Below, in pieces: positions 52,405-60,324 of a stretch of DNA of 64,000 nucleotides (its first letter is position 1; each line of letters begins with the position of its first letter). Source of the DNA: Nitrincola tapanii (GTDB taxonomy: Bacteria > Pseudomonadota > Gammaproteobacteria > Pseudomonadales > Balneatricaceae); the NCBI RefSeq assembly GCF_008368715.1, contig NZ_SMRS01000002.1, positions 62,001 through 126,000 on the forward strand, read 5' to 3'. Both the position numbers and the translations under genes were made by a program. The notes below the pieces were generated by a model. The model ran no database searches. It worked only from the letters and a program-made list of their open reading frames with translations, and was not told the origin of the DNA.

Positions 52405-53526
52405 TTAACCGATCACCTGCAACCTTGGTGGCAAAGCTTGGAAATGGGTCTGATTACGACCCTGGTGCTTGCTCACATACAATGCCTGATCGGCATTCTG
52501 CAATAAAGTTTCAATCAACTCTGATAATTCAAACTCGTCCACTCTACGAGCTTCGCAAAGCGTGAAACCAAAAGAGGCTGTAATGCGCAGAGGATGGTTC
52601 TGATGAGTATGGAAGGGCTCAGACTCAATGCGCTGGCGAAGGCCTTCGACCACTCGTAACGCTTCCTCAAAGCCACATCCCGGCAATAGGATGGCAAACT
52701 CCTCACCGCCAAAACGTGCCAGCGTATCGGTACTGCGCAATGAATCCTGTAGCAAGCGTGCAACCGCGCGTAGAATCTTATCGCCGGTCAGGTGCCCATG
52801 CTGATCATTGACCTGTTTAAAATGATCTATGTCCACCAAAACACAGATCAAGTTTTCATCTGTGCGTTGGCAACGCTTAATCTCGCGTATCAACTGGGTG
52901 TTAAATGCACGTCGATTCAACACCCGTGTCAGCGCATCGGTATTCGAGTGTTTATGCAAAATCTCGCGGCTAATACATTGCTCCAGTGCTAAGGACACCA
53001 CAGCCGCTAAATGTGAAATATAGTCATAGCGTAATACCTGGGTGTAACGCTCCGGTTCACGACTCCCGAGCGCCAAACAGCCGATTAAGCACTCCTCTCG
53101 CATAAGAGGCAAGAGTGCGCAGGAGGCAATATCGGTTTGGTTGGGAAAACAAAATTGGCTGAAATAACCATCCGGCTCACCACAAAAAAGCGCTTGATTG
53201 GGAAAGAGGCGAGGCAGCCATAAGGGTTGTTTGAGCAGTTGCAAAGCACGGGTAGCTTGATAGTTTGGACAGCTGTCTAGACACTCCTGCGCCATCTCCT
53301 CAGGGTCCAGCAAAATGAGATTTACGGCACAGAGTTGAAACTGATCGCGAAACTCAGAGGTCAGGTATTCCACCAGCTTAGCTAAACTCGTGCAGGAGAG
53401 AATGCGCAGTTGCGCATTAAAGAGCGCTTGTAATAACTGCTCATTATCAGCCGCCTTGTGCTGCATAATATTGAGCAAGCGGTGAAGATGGCGGTTTTCC
53501 TCACGCAATCGCTTAATTTCACTCAT
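52405..53526 (-). CDS. Diguanylate cyclase with N-terminal DUF484/GAF-like domain
   Basis: A 373-residue protein starting at the ATG at 53524-53526 (AAAGGAC upstream). An N-terminal coiled coil (SEIKRLREENRHLHRLL) and a DUF484/GAF-like domain (to about 190) precede a GGDEF domain. The active-site signature reads GGEEF (RFGGEEFAILLPG), a competent variant, and an inhibitory-site RxxD (RSTD) lies five residues before it, so product inhibition by c-di-GMP is expected. It makes c-di-GMP from GTP. Ends 60 bases from the convergent hypothetical gene. Confidence 0.92.
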   Translation of the reverse strand: MSEIKRLREENRHLHRLLNIMQHKAADNEQLLQALFNAQLRILSCTSLAKLVEYLTSEFRDQFQLCAVNLILLDPEEMAQECLDSCPNYQATRALQLLKQPLWLPRLFPNQALFCGEPDGYFSQFCFPNQTDIASCALLPLMREECLIGCLALGSREPERYTQVLRYDYISHLAAVVSLALEQCISREILHKHSNTDALTRVLNRRAFNTQLIREIKRCQRTDENLICVLVDIDHFKQVNDQHGHLTGDKILRAVARLLQDSLRSTDTLARFGGEEFAILLPGCGFEEALRVVEGLRQRIESEPFHTHQNHPLRITASFGFTLCEARRVDEFELSELIETLLQNADQALYVSKHQGRNQTHFQALPPRLQVIG

Positions 53527-53649
53527 TGGCAGTCCTTTCCAGCCCAGCACATAAAAAGCGGAAGAAGTTAGGCAAAGCGAATCAGAATAAATCTGCAGAA
53601 TTCATCTGAACGTACTAGTGTATATAAAAAAACCTAGGGAGAGAATCCG

Positions 53650-54540
53650 ATGCAAGTACTGATCAGTGGTGGTACAGGCTTCATAGGAAAAAGGCTACAA
53701 GCTGCACTGTTGGCGCGTGGTGATCAAGTGGTTATTTGGAGCCGAACGTCGCAGAAAAACGCCCCAGGCGTGCAGTATGTCACAGATCTGGCACAAATCG
53801 ATCAAACTAATCAAAGCATCGATGCTGTGGTCAACCTGGCCGGTGCCCCCATTGTCGATAAACGCTGGTCGGATGCGCGTAAAGCTTTGCTGCGCGACAG
53901 TCGTATCCAAACCACACGGCAACTGGTGCAGTGGATGGCTGCGTCAGCAACGCGTCCGAGTGTCTTGGTCAGTGGCTCAGCGATTGGCTACTACGGTAGC
54001 CAAGGTGATGAGGTCTTAGATGAAAAAGCCAGTGTTGCACCAGGTTTCACGCATCAACTCTGTGCCGATTGGGAAAGAGAGGCTGAAGCGGCCACAGAAT
54101 TAGGTATCAGGGTTTGCCAGATACGCACGGGTGTGGTGCTTGGCCCGAAAGGGGGCGCACTGGCGAAAATGTTGCCGCCTTTTCGTTTGGGTTTAGGGGG
54201 GGCGATCGGGACAGGTCAGCAATGGATGTCCTGGATACATCTGGAAGATGAAGTGGCGGCCATCCTCTGGTTAATTGATCACCCTGAGTTATCGGGTGCC
54301 TTTAACCTGACCGCACCGAACCCCGCCCGCAATGCTGAGTTTGCGAAAGCGCTTGGGCGCAGTTTAAAACTTCCTGCCTGTTTACCCATGCCGGCTTGGG
54401 TGATGAAACTCATGCTTGGAGAAGCCAGCGAACTCCTATTAGAAGGGCAGAGAGTTGTGCCGCAAAAACTGCTAGATGCTGGCTTTCGCTTTCGTTACCC
54501 CGAGCTGGATCAGGCCTTAAACGCAGCGGTTAACGGCTAA
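53650..54540 (+). CDS. TIGR01777-family NAD(P)-binding epimerase-like protein
   Basis: A 296-residue extended-SDR protein of the YfcH/SulA-associated family. The cofactor motif GGTGFIG opens the protein, followed by VVNLAGAPI, the catalytic-loop region SGSAIGYYGSQGDE, and a C-terminal domain with RVVPQKLLDAGFRFRYPEL. Cell-division or sugar-nucleotide roles have been suggested for the family, but none is proven. It converges on the BatD-like gene with an 11-base overlap. Confidence 0.87.
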   Translation: MQVLISGGTGFIGKRLQAALLARGDQVVIWSRTSQKNAPGVQYVTDLAQIDQTNQSIDAVVNLAGAPIVDKRWSDARKALLRDSRIQTTRQLVQWMAASATRPSVLVSGSAIGYYGSQGDEVLDEKASVAPGFTHQLCADWEREAEAATELGIRVCQIRTGVVLGPKGGALAKMLPPFRLGLGGAIGTGQQWMSWIHLEDEVAAILWLIDHPELSGAFNLTAPNPARNAEFAKALGRSLKLPACLPMPAWVMKLMLGEASELLLEGQRVVPQKLLDAGFRFRYPELDQALNAAVNG

Positions 54541-56287
54541 GCGCCAATTGGCGGCGTTTGCGTAGAGTTTGGATTGCTTGTAACAGTAAATCTCCCTGCC
54601 AAACGCCCTCATGCGGATGTAGTAAGTGATGCTCCAAATCGAGAATCAAAAAGTTCAAGGTTTGGTTGCGTGCCACCTCATAAATGGCATCCAGGCCTTG
54701 AATGGCATGATCGGGCCAAAAACTGCGTGACCAACTCACCAAAGCGCTACGTGCGGCCTGCATATCATTACGCTCACAACTGGCCGCCAGGATTTGAAAG
54801 GCGAGGGCTTCATCCGCAATCTGTGCTGGCGACTGTGTTGATGAGTGTGTCGATGAGTGTGGCGCTGAAGGTTTTTCGGCACTCATCGGCTTGGCATTAG
54901 GCGCCTGTTGCAGAGCCATTGCCTCTGCCCACTCCACCGCAGAGGCGTTCGGATGATCTGGTTTTTCCGGTTTCGGCACGGATCTGAAAGCCAACCTCCA
55001 ACCTCTGCGTTGCAAAGCCCAGGAACCGAAGGCCAACAGTAATAAAGCTGCGCCACCCAGAAGGCTGATCCAAGCAAGAGGCCAAGGCGTGTTCGCCTCG
55101 ATCGTGCTGACAGGAGCGGCCATGAGTGGCTCGGGTAGGGCGATTTCCAACTCAGAATGGGGGGTGCTTAACACCCGCCCTTGCTCTGCTTGCGTGTCCC
55201 ACCAATACAGATCCACACCCGGATGCTCATACAGCCCAGAAGCCTGAGGTTCGATCAACCACAGCTCCTGTAACCAGGTCGTGACACCTTGTGCCGAAGT
55301 GTGTTCTTCAAGATCACGGCTCAGTAAGCGGTAATGCGAATAGTGCGCGGCATCCAGTAACTGCTCGGGCAAACGCTCAGAAGTCAGCCCCTGGGCGATT
55401 AAATGCAAGTGCCGGATGAGGCGTGGTTGACTCTCATCCTCTAGGCTGCGGGTTTGATCACTTAGTAGCAGATCATTTGCTGGAAGCCAAAAACCTTGGC
55501 TGGAAACGTGTGCTTCCGGCATGACTTCAAGGACTAGATTATCCGCCAACAACTCCAGCTGATCAGCATTCTGAGGGCCTGGAATCCGCACGCCAGGCGC
55601 TTCAACCCCAACAAACCCAACCTCATCAGGGAATAAAGCATAGGTCAGCTCGGTCACATAAAAAGCTTGGCGATTGATATCGATTAACGCTTGTCGCGGC
55701 TCGCCCAGCGTGCGCACCTGGCCAAATTCCAGGTAAGGTGGAATAAATTCGGTTGATTCCGGTAAAGGGTCGCGGTGATAAATGGAAAAGGTTAAAAGTG
55801 CCTGAGCATTGCGATACACCTTCATCTTATCAAGCGAAGTCATCACGAAAGAATCGGCATCCGCCAGAATGGAGCGTGGTACTTCATTATCCAACACCCG
55901 CACACTCAAACTATTCGTGGTTTGGCCTAAGTATTCAATCGGCGCGAGTGTGATTAGCCCTGCTTGGCGTGGTTGCAGTTTAAATTGCCAGCGTGTTTGT
56001 ACGGAGCGGCCCTGAGTCGTGTGGCGTGTCAGCAAAGAGCGTTGCGGCGAGCTGATGAGAAAGCTGTCTTGCCAAGAAGACAAATCCGGTGGCTCCGACA
56101 AACTGCCGGGCGCTAAAAAAGAGGCGACCAATCGATCATTCACGCCTAAACGAGAGGTGTCGAGATTCAGTTGCAAGCTACTGTGTAATTCAGCTTGAGC
56201 GGGCATGAAAAAGCCCGCACTCAGGCCCGAGCCAAGGCTCAAAGCTAATGAGAAAAAGGCCCAGCGCAGCGGGTTGAACCTGGCCAT
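54530..56287 (-). CDS. BatD-like exported protein
   Basis: A 585-residue protein, start ATG 56285-56287 (GGAG 7 bases upstream). Signal sequence (AFFSLALSLGSGLSAGFFMPAQA), then beta-sandwich repeats of the BatD type: LQLNLDTSRLGVNDRLV, WQFKLQPRQAGLITLAPIEYLG, and YVTELTYALFPDEVGFV. One membrane helix (about 425-450, WISLLGGAALLLLAFGSW) precedes a cytosolic C-terminal tail. BatD usually belongs to a bat operon with BatA/BatB (oxygen tolerance). No bat gene is adjacent here, so this is a solitary copy. Role unknown. Confidence 0.75.
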   Translation of the reverse strand: MARFNPLRWAFFSLALSLGSGLSAGFFMPAQAELHSSLQLNLDTSRLGVNDRLVASFLAPGSLSEPPDLSSWQDSFLISSPQRSLLTRHTTQGRSVQTRWQFKLQPRQAGLITLAPIEYLGQTTNSLSVRVLDNEVPRSILADADSFVMTSLDKMKVYRNAQALLTFSIYHRDPLPESTEFIPPYLEFGQVRTLGEPRQALIDINRQAFYVTELTYALFPDEVGFVGVEAPGVRIPGPQNADQLELLADNLVLEVMPEAHVSSQGFWLPANDLLLSDQTRSLEDESQPRLIRHLHLIAQGLTSERLPEQLLDAAHYSHYRLLSRDLEEHTSAQGVTTWLQELWLIEPQASGLYEHPGVDLYWWDTQAEQGRVLSTPHSELEIALPEPLMAAPVSTIEANTPWPLAWISLLGGAALLLLAFGSWALQRRGWRLAFRSVPKPEKPDHPNASAVEWAEAMALQQAPNAKPMSAEKPSAPHSSTHSSTQSPAQIADEALAFQILAASCERNDMQAARSALVSWSRSFWPDHAIQGLDAIYEVARNQTLNFLILDLEHHLLHPHEGVWQGDLLLQAIQTLRKRRQLALSR

Positions 56288-56419
56288 CTTCAGACTCCAA
56301 CAGTCATTCAGAAGAGAAAAACCGATTATCCGCAAACTCAACCTAGGCTGCAATTGACATTTCCAATGTGCAATCAAATGCGTAGAATCCAAAAACTGAT
56401 TGATGCACAGGAATGCGCG

Positions 56420-57094
56420 GTGAAAAAAGTCTTGTCGTTCAGCCTTATCTTAATTGCCAGTTTAGTCTTGATATTAGGCGTGCGCTTTTGGATGGCCGCG
56501 ATTCAAGCCTATAAAGCCGATCTTTTTTTGGAACACTGGTCTGAGCAGGGTACACCACCGGGTCCTCAGGCTTGGCAAGCTGCACGCCAGGCAGCAGAAT
56601 CCGCGATAAGTTGGTATCCGGTGGTGAATGGTGTGCATCAAGCACGTTTAGCCAGAGTCCATGAATGGCGCTATTTTGATCGTCCCTTTAATGATCCCGA
56701 TGCTCAAGAGAGTCGGCGCCATGCTTTAAAGTATTACCGCCTTGCAACAGAATCACGCCCGCTTTGGCCGTACTATTGGGGCCAGCTAGCCTTAATGAAG
56801 TTGCACCTTCTGGAAGCGGATGATGAGTTTGAAACCGCTTACCAACAAGCCTATAACAGCGCGCCCTGGCAGGCGCTGCACTTATTTGAACTCAGCCAAA
56901 TGGGCTGGGAGTTCTGGGATCTTCTTAGTGGCACACAAAAAACACAAGTATTGCAGGTGACCAAACAAGCCTTAGAAGCCGATCCTCGCAACCAGCGACG
57001 CATTCGCAAGCTGCTAGAAGACACCGAGCGTTTATCGCTGTTTTGTCTTTACTACACCACACAGGTTGCAGATGCAGACCGCCTCTGTTCTTGA
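56420..57094 (+). CDS. Hypothetical protein, possibly VpsP-like polysaccharide biosynthesis
   Basis: A 224-residue protein starting at GTG 56420 (AGGA 7 bases upstream). An N-terminal membrane helix (SFSLILIASLVLILGVRFW) precedes a helical region with tetratricopeptide-like spacing: HALKYYRLATESRPLWPYYWGQLALMKLHLLEADDEF and FELSQMGWEFWDLL. It resembles VpsP-type proteins of polysaccharide loci; I am not certain of this. It lies directly before the polysaccharide locus, and a hairpin terminator separates it from the ops-led operon. Confidence 0.45.
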   Translation: MKKVLSFSLILIASLVLILGVRFWMAAIQAYKADLFLEHWSEQGTPPGPQAWQAARQAAESAISWYPVVNGVHQARLARVHEWRYFDRPFNDPDAQESRRHALKYYRLATESRPLWPYYWGQLALMKLHLLEADDEFETAYQQAYNSAPWQALHLFELSQMGWEFWDLLSGTQKTQVLQVTKQALEADPRNQRRIRKLLEDTERLSLFCLYYTTQVADADRLCS

Positions 57095-57178
57095 CTCATA
57101 TCGAGTATTTCTAACTGTTTAATACTCTTACTCTATAACCCATCTCCACTATAACGGAGTCATTATTTGCTTCGTTTT

Positions 57179-57211
57179 AACCCACTAAAGACGCATAGTT
57201 TTTAGTGGGTT
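57179..57211 (+). terminator. Hairpin terminator after the VpsP-like gene
   Basis: AACCCACTAAA (57179-57189), an 11-base loop and TTTAGTGGGTT (57201-57211) form an 11-bp stem, followed by ATCTATTTA. Probably ends the upstream transcript before the polysaccharide promoter. Confidence 0.65.
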
Positions 57212-57343
57212 ATCTATTTAAATACCCTTAATTCACTATTGCTTTATACCCTGTCTCTCATTAAAAATGAGATTAAATTTAAAGGGTTAAATTAATTTCT
57301 TTGGCTTAATTTAAAGAAAATAATCAATACCGAATTGTATATA

Positions 57344-57349
57344 TATAAT
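57344..57349 (+). promoter_or_regulatory. Possible -10 box of the polysaccharide operon
   Basis: TATAAT in an AT-rich stretch about 85 bases before the ops element. No good -35 is visible at the usual distance, so this is tentative. Confidence 0.3.
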
Positions 57350-57429
57350 AGTGATTACCTGTCATTCATTATTATTTATATATGCTTCATCTACCCATTT
57401 TAGGCGTTGAGGAAAGCCATGTATCTCAG

Positions 57430-57441
57430 GGCGGTAGCGTG
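57430..57441 (+). promoter_or_regulatory. ops element (RfaH recruitment site)
   Basis: GGCGGTAGCGTG matches the 12-base ops (operon polarity suppressor) consensus at every position. It sits in the leader 102 bases before ugd. RfaH loads onto RNA polymerase paused at ops and prevents premature termination in long surface-polysaccharide operons. Its presence implies an RfaH-like factor elsewhere in the genome. Confidence 0.85.
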
Positions 57442-57542
57442 TCTGAAGCCTCTCGAACCGTGATAGACAAACCCAGAAACCTAGCAAAAAGTGTCACGGT
57501 CGAATACTCTTCTCATGACATTTTTAATAGATTGGACAAAGT

Positions 57543-58724
57543 ATGAACATAGCCGTTGCCGGTACAGGATACGTAGGCCTCTCCCTTTCGGTTTTGCTGG
57601 CTCAGCACCATAGCGTCACCGCCGTTGATATCGTGCCAGAGAAGGTGGATCTGATTAATCAGAAGCGTTCGCCGATTGTGGATGCCGAGATTGAAGCCTT
57701 TTTAGCAGAAAAACCGCTGCAGCTCAGCGCAACTCTTGACGCCACCCACGCATATCGCGGTGCTGAAATTGTGATCATCGCCACACCAACCGATTACGAT
57801 ACAGATACCAACACCTTCAACACCCAATCTGTTGAAGCCGTGATTCAAAGTGTTTTGAGCGTCAACCCGCAGGCGCTCATGGTGATTAAATCCACCATCC
57901 CCGTGGGCTACACGGAATCCGTAAAAGCTAAATTCAAAACCGATAATATTCTCTTCTCACCCGAATTTTTACGAGAAGGCCAAGCGCTTTACGACAACCT
58001 CTATCCATCACGCATTATCGTTGGCGAAAAATCTGCACGGGCTGAAGCCTTTGCCCAACTGCTGATCGAAGGTGCGATGAAACCCGCCGCTGAGATCCCA
58101 GTGCTCTTCACTCACGCCACGGAAGCTGAAGCGGTCAAGCTTTTCTCCAACACCTACCTAGCCTTGCGTGTCGCCTACTTCAATGAACTCGATACCTACT
58201 GCGAAAGCCATGGTCTGAGTACACAACAGGTCATCGAAGGGGTGGGTTTAGATCCGCGTATTGGCAATCACTACAACAACCCCAGCTTTGGTTATGGTGG
58301 TTACTGCCTCCCTAAAGACACCAAGCAGCTGTTGGCGAACTACCAAAATGTGCCACAAAACCTGATTCAGGCCATCGTAGACGCCAACACCACACGCAAA
58401 GATTTTATCGCCGACCAAATCATCAAGCGCAAGCCGCAAACAGTCGGTATTTATCGCCTGGTGATGAAGCAAGGCTCCGATAACTTCCGTGCCAGCGCCA
58501 TTCAGGGCGTGATGAAACGCATTAAAGCTAAAGGCATAGAGGTGGTGATCTATGAACCGGTGCTGAGTGAACAGGGCACAACCGAGTTTTTCAAATCGCC
58601 GGTGATCACCGATCTTGATCAATTTAAAGCACAAGCCGATGTCATTATTGCCAATCGCTTGGTGGCCGAGATTGAGGATGTGCAAACCAAAGTCTATACT
58701 CGCGATTTATTTGGAAAAGATTAA
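57543..58724 (+). CDS. ugd: UDP-glucose 6-dehydrogenase
   Basis: A 393-residue enzyme of the short Ugd class (E. coli type). Cofactor motif GTGYVGLSL opens the protein; the catalytic Cys lies in [10 protein letters not shown]-like [21 protein letters not shown] and FNEL follow the family pattern. It oxidises UDP-glucose to UDP-glucuronate using NAD. First gene after the ops leader. The product feeds the UDP-glucuronate 4-epimerase encoded at 60325, giving UDP-galacturonate for the polysaccharide. Confidence 0.94.
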   Translation: MNIAVAGTGYVGLSLSVLLAQHHSVTAVDIVPEKVDLINQKRSPIVDAEIEAFLAEKPLQLSATLDATHAYRGAEIVIIATPTDYDTDTNTFNTQSVEAVIQSVLSVNPQALMVIKSTIPVGYTESVKAKFKTDNILFSPEFLREGQALYDNLYPSRIIVGEKSARAEAFAQLLIEGAMKPAAEIPVLFTHATEAEAVKLFSNTYLALRVAYFNELDTYCESHGLSTQQVIEGVGLDPRIGNHYNNPSFGYGGYCLPKDTKQLLANYQNVPQNLIQAIVDANTTRKDFIADQIIKRKPQTVGIYRLVMKQGSDNFRASAIQGVMKRIKAKGIEVVIYEPVLSEQGTTEFFKSPVITDLDQFKAQADVIIANRLVAEIEDVQTKVYTRDLFGKD

Positions 58725-58733
58725 ACGCATCTC

Positions 58734-58856
58734 ATGCGCCTAACCCCAAAACAACAACAGATCATCGTTACCACCCTGCGCCGTTACTTTGGCCAGAGCA
58801 GCCGTATTCTGCTGTTTGGCTCACGTGTGGATGACAACGCCCAAAGCACAATGTAG
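58734..58856 (+). pseudogene. Truncated MNT-type nucleotidyltransferase
   Basis: A 40-codon frame (MRLTPKQQQ..., then LLFGSRVDDNA) ending at TAG 58854-58856. It keeps the GSR-x-DDNA start of the nucleotidyltransferase active site but loses the GDxD metal motif that follows in the intact copy at 59449, to which it is clearly related in both protein and DNA. It is followed in the same frame by the DUF4160 gene, so a deletion probably joined the two. Confidence 0.75.
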
Positions 58857-58880
58857 GAACGATCGAGCTTCTTGACCCGT

Positions 58881-59126
58881 ATGGTCGATAAGGAAATTGT
58901 TTTTTACGATACCCAAAAGCATAATCTGCCACACATCCACGTTGAGTATACTGAACATACAGCGGTTATCGGCATCGAAGAAGGTGAACTACTCGAAGGA
59001 AGTTTGCCAAGCAAAAAAATGAAGCTGGTACAGGCATGGTTGGAAATACACAGGGAAGAGGTCATGGCGGATTGGTCGCTAGCAGTGCGCGGTTTGCCTA
59101 TTGAGAAAATTGATCCATTGAGGTGA
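58881..59126 (+). CDS. DUF4160 domain protein
   Basis: An 81-residue protein with the DUF4160 core: IVFYDTQKHNLPHIHVEYTEHTAVIGI, then EGELLEGSLPSKKMKLVQAWLEIHREEVMADWSLAVRG. Start is ATG 58881; a TTG nine bases earlier is also possible, and the frame runs back to the TAG that ends the nucleotidyltransferase fragment, so the original N-terminus may have been lost. It is followed by a DUF2442 gene, the usual partner. The pair resembles toxin-antitoxin-type modules, but no activity is established. Confidence 0.78.
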   Translation: MVDKEIVFYDTQKHNLPHIHVEYTEHTAVIGIEEGELLEGSLPSKKMKLVQAWLEIHREEVMADWSLAVRGLPIEKIDPLR

Positions 59127-59131
59127 TCAAG

Positions 59132-59386
59132 ATGTTGAAAGTCACGCAAGTCAGTCCATTAGCGAATGGAAAAGTCTATGTTGTGTTCAATGATGGCCAG
59201 AAGGGTGAAGTTGACATCAGCCCCTTCATGCAGAGCCCTTTCTTCCTTCAGCTCAAAGACGAAGCATACTTCTCAAAAGTCAGCCTTTTTTTCGGCGGCA
59301 TTGGCTGGCCTGATGGTCAAGATCTGGGGCCAGACACGCTGGCGGCGGCATTACGGCCAAATACCAAGATCGAAAAAGCCAGTTAG
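59132..59386 (+). CDS. DUF2442 domain protein
   Basis: An 84-residue protein: LKVTQVSPLANGKVYVVFNDGQKGEVDISPFM, FFLQLKDEAYFSKVSLFFGGIGWPDGQDLGPDTL, the DUF2442 pattern. Start ATG 59132 has GAGG 7 bases upstream; GTG 59123 (overlapping the previous stop) is possible. It partners the preceding DUF4160 gene. Function unproven. Confidence 0.82.
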   Translation: MLKVTQVSPLANGKVYVVFNDGQKGEVDISPFMQSPFFLQLKDEAYFSKVSLFFGGIGWPDGQDLGPDTLAAALRPNTKIEKAS

Positions 59387-59448
59387 CAAAGGAGTTCTAC
59401 TCTGACTCCAATTTCCTCACACGCAAAAAAGGTAGCCTAGTCTGACCC

Positions 59449-59748
59449 ATGCGCCTAACTCCACACGCCATACACGCCATCAAATCCGCCGTTAGCGCCA
59501 TCTTCGGCGCAGATGCTGAAGTCAAACTGTTCGGCTCGCGCACGGATGACAACGCCAAGGGTGGTGATATTGACTTGCTGGTAAAGGTGGCACATACCGT
59601 CGAACACCCCGCTTGGGATGTGGCTCGGTTGCAAGCTCGTATCATCAGGCAACTGGGTGAGCGCAAAATCGACGTGGTTTTTGATACGCCCGATACACCC
59701 AAAGCGGCCATTCACCGGATCGCCGAAGAAACAGGAATAACCTTGTGA
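59449..59748 (+). CDS. MNT-type nucleotidyltransferase (HI0073-like)
   Basis: A 99-residue minimal nucleotidyltransferase. Active-site signature [17 protein letters not shown] (residues 29-45: GS then GDxD) is complete, unlike in the truncated copy at 58734. The stop overlaps the next gene (GTGA). It forms the standard MNT/HEPN two-gene unit with the following gene. In such units MNT proteins act as antitoxins, often by AMPylating the HEPN partner. Confidence 0.87.
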   Translation: MRLTPHAIHAIKSAVSAIFGADAEVKLFGSRTDDNAKGGDIDLLVKVAHTVEHPAWDVARLQARIIRQLGERKIDVVFDTPDTPKAAIHRIAEETGITL

Positions 59749-60152
59749 ACACTCAGCAAGACATTCGCTGGCATCAGCGTTACCAACAGTACTGCAACGC
59801 CTTCACACTGCTTGAACAGGCTATCCGCATCCAGCAGCCCAGCGTGGTCGAGCGTGCCGGCATCATCCAGTTTTTTGAAATGGCATTTGAACTCGCCTGG
59901 AAGCTGCTGAAGGACTACCAGCAAGCAGAAGGTTTCGAGGTAAACAGCCCGCGCTCAGCCCTCAAACAGGCATTTCAGAACGGCCTTGTCGAAGATGGCC
60001 ACCGCTGGATACAAGCGCTTGAAGACCGCAACCTGACCACGCATACCTACAACGAAGCAACCGCCATCGTGGTCGAGCAGAAAATCCGCGATGAAGACTA
60101 TCCACTGCTGGTTAAATTGCGTGATCGGTTCGCAGGTATGATCAACTCATGA
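59745..60152 (+). CDS. HI0074-family nucleotidyltransferase substrate-binding/HEPN-like protein
   Basis: A 135-residue helical protein starting at GTG, overlapping the MNT gene by 4 bases. It matches the TIGR01987/HI0074 pattern: [57 protein letters not shown], and [14 protein letters not shown]. It is the presumed HEPN partner of the nucleotidyltransferase; in studied pairs this component can be the toxin. It may instead simply bind the nucleotidyltransferase substrate. Confidence 0.87.
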   Translation: MNTQQDIRWHQRYQQYCNAFTLLEQAIRIQQPSVVERAGIIQFFEMAFELAWKLLKDYQQAEGFEVNSPRSALKQAFQNGLVEDGHRWIQALEDRNLTTHTYNEATAIVVEQKIRDEDYPLLVKLRDRFAGMINS

Positions 60153-60225
60153 GCCTGGCGTAAGAAACAGGCCTCAAAGCCCATATCGACCGTGTAGGGA
60201 TCGAGATTTACGCAAGAACCAACAG

Positions 60226-60294
60226 ATGAAACTCCTCATCACCGGTGCCGCCGCTTTTATTGGCATGTACGAGATAAGCATCTGCACGATATAG
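60226..60294 (+). pseudogene. Remnant of an NAD-dependent epimerase N-terminus
   Basis: A 22-codon frame beginning MKLLITGAAAFIG, the Rossmann GxxxxIG start of an epimerase, broken after 13 residues and stopping at TAG 60292. The intact epimerase begins 31 bases later with the similar ILVTGAAGFIG. It looks like the 5' stub of an earlier epimerase gene left by recombination. Confidence 0.65.
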
Positions 60295-60324
60295 CCCATT
60301 TTATTTAGAAAAGATTAAATTATT

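Larger units (their letters stand above)
57095..57542. other. 448-base leader/intergenic region before ugd
   Basis: Holds a hairpin terminator (57179-57211), a very AT-rich stretch (57220-57400) with a TATAAT box, and an ops element (57430-57441) in what would be a long untranslated leader of ugd. No gene of its own was found. Confidence 0.7.
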
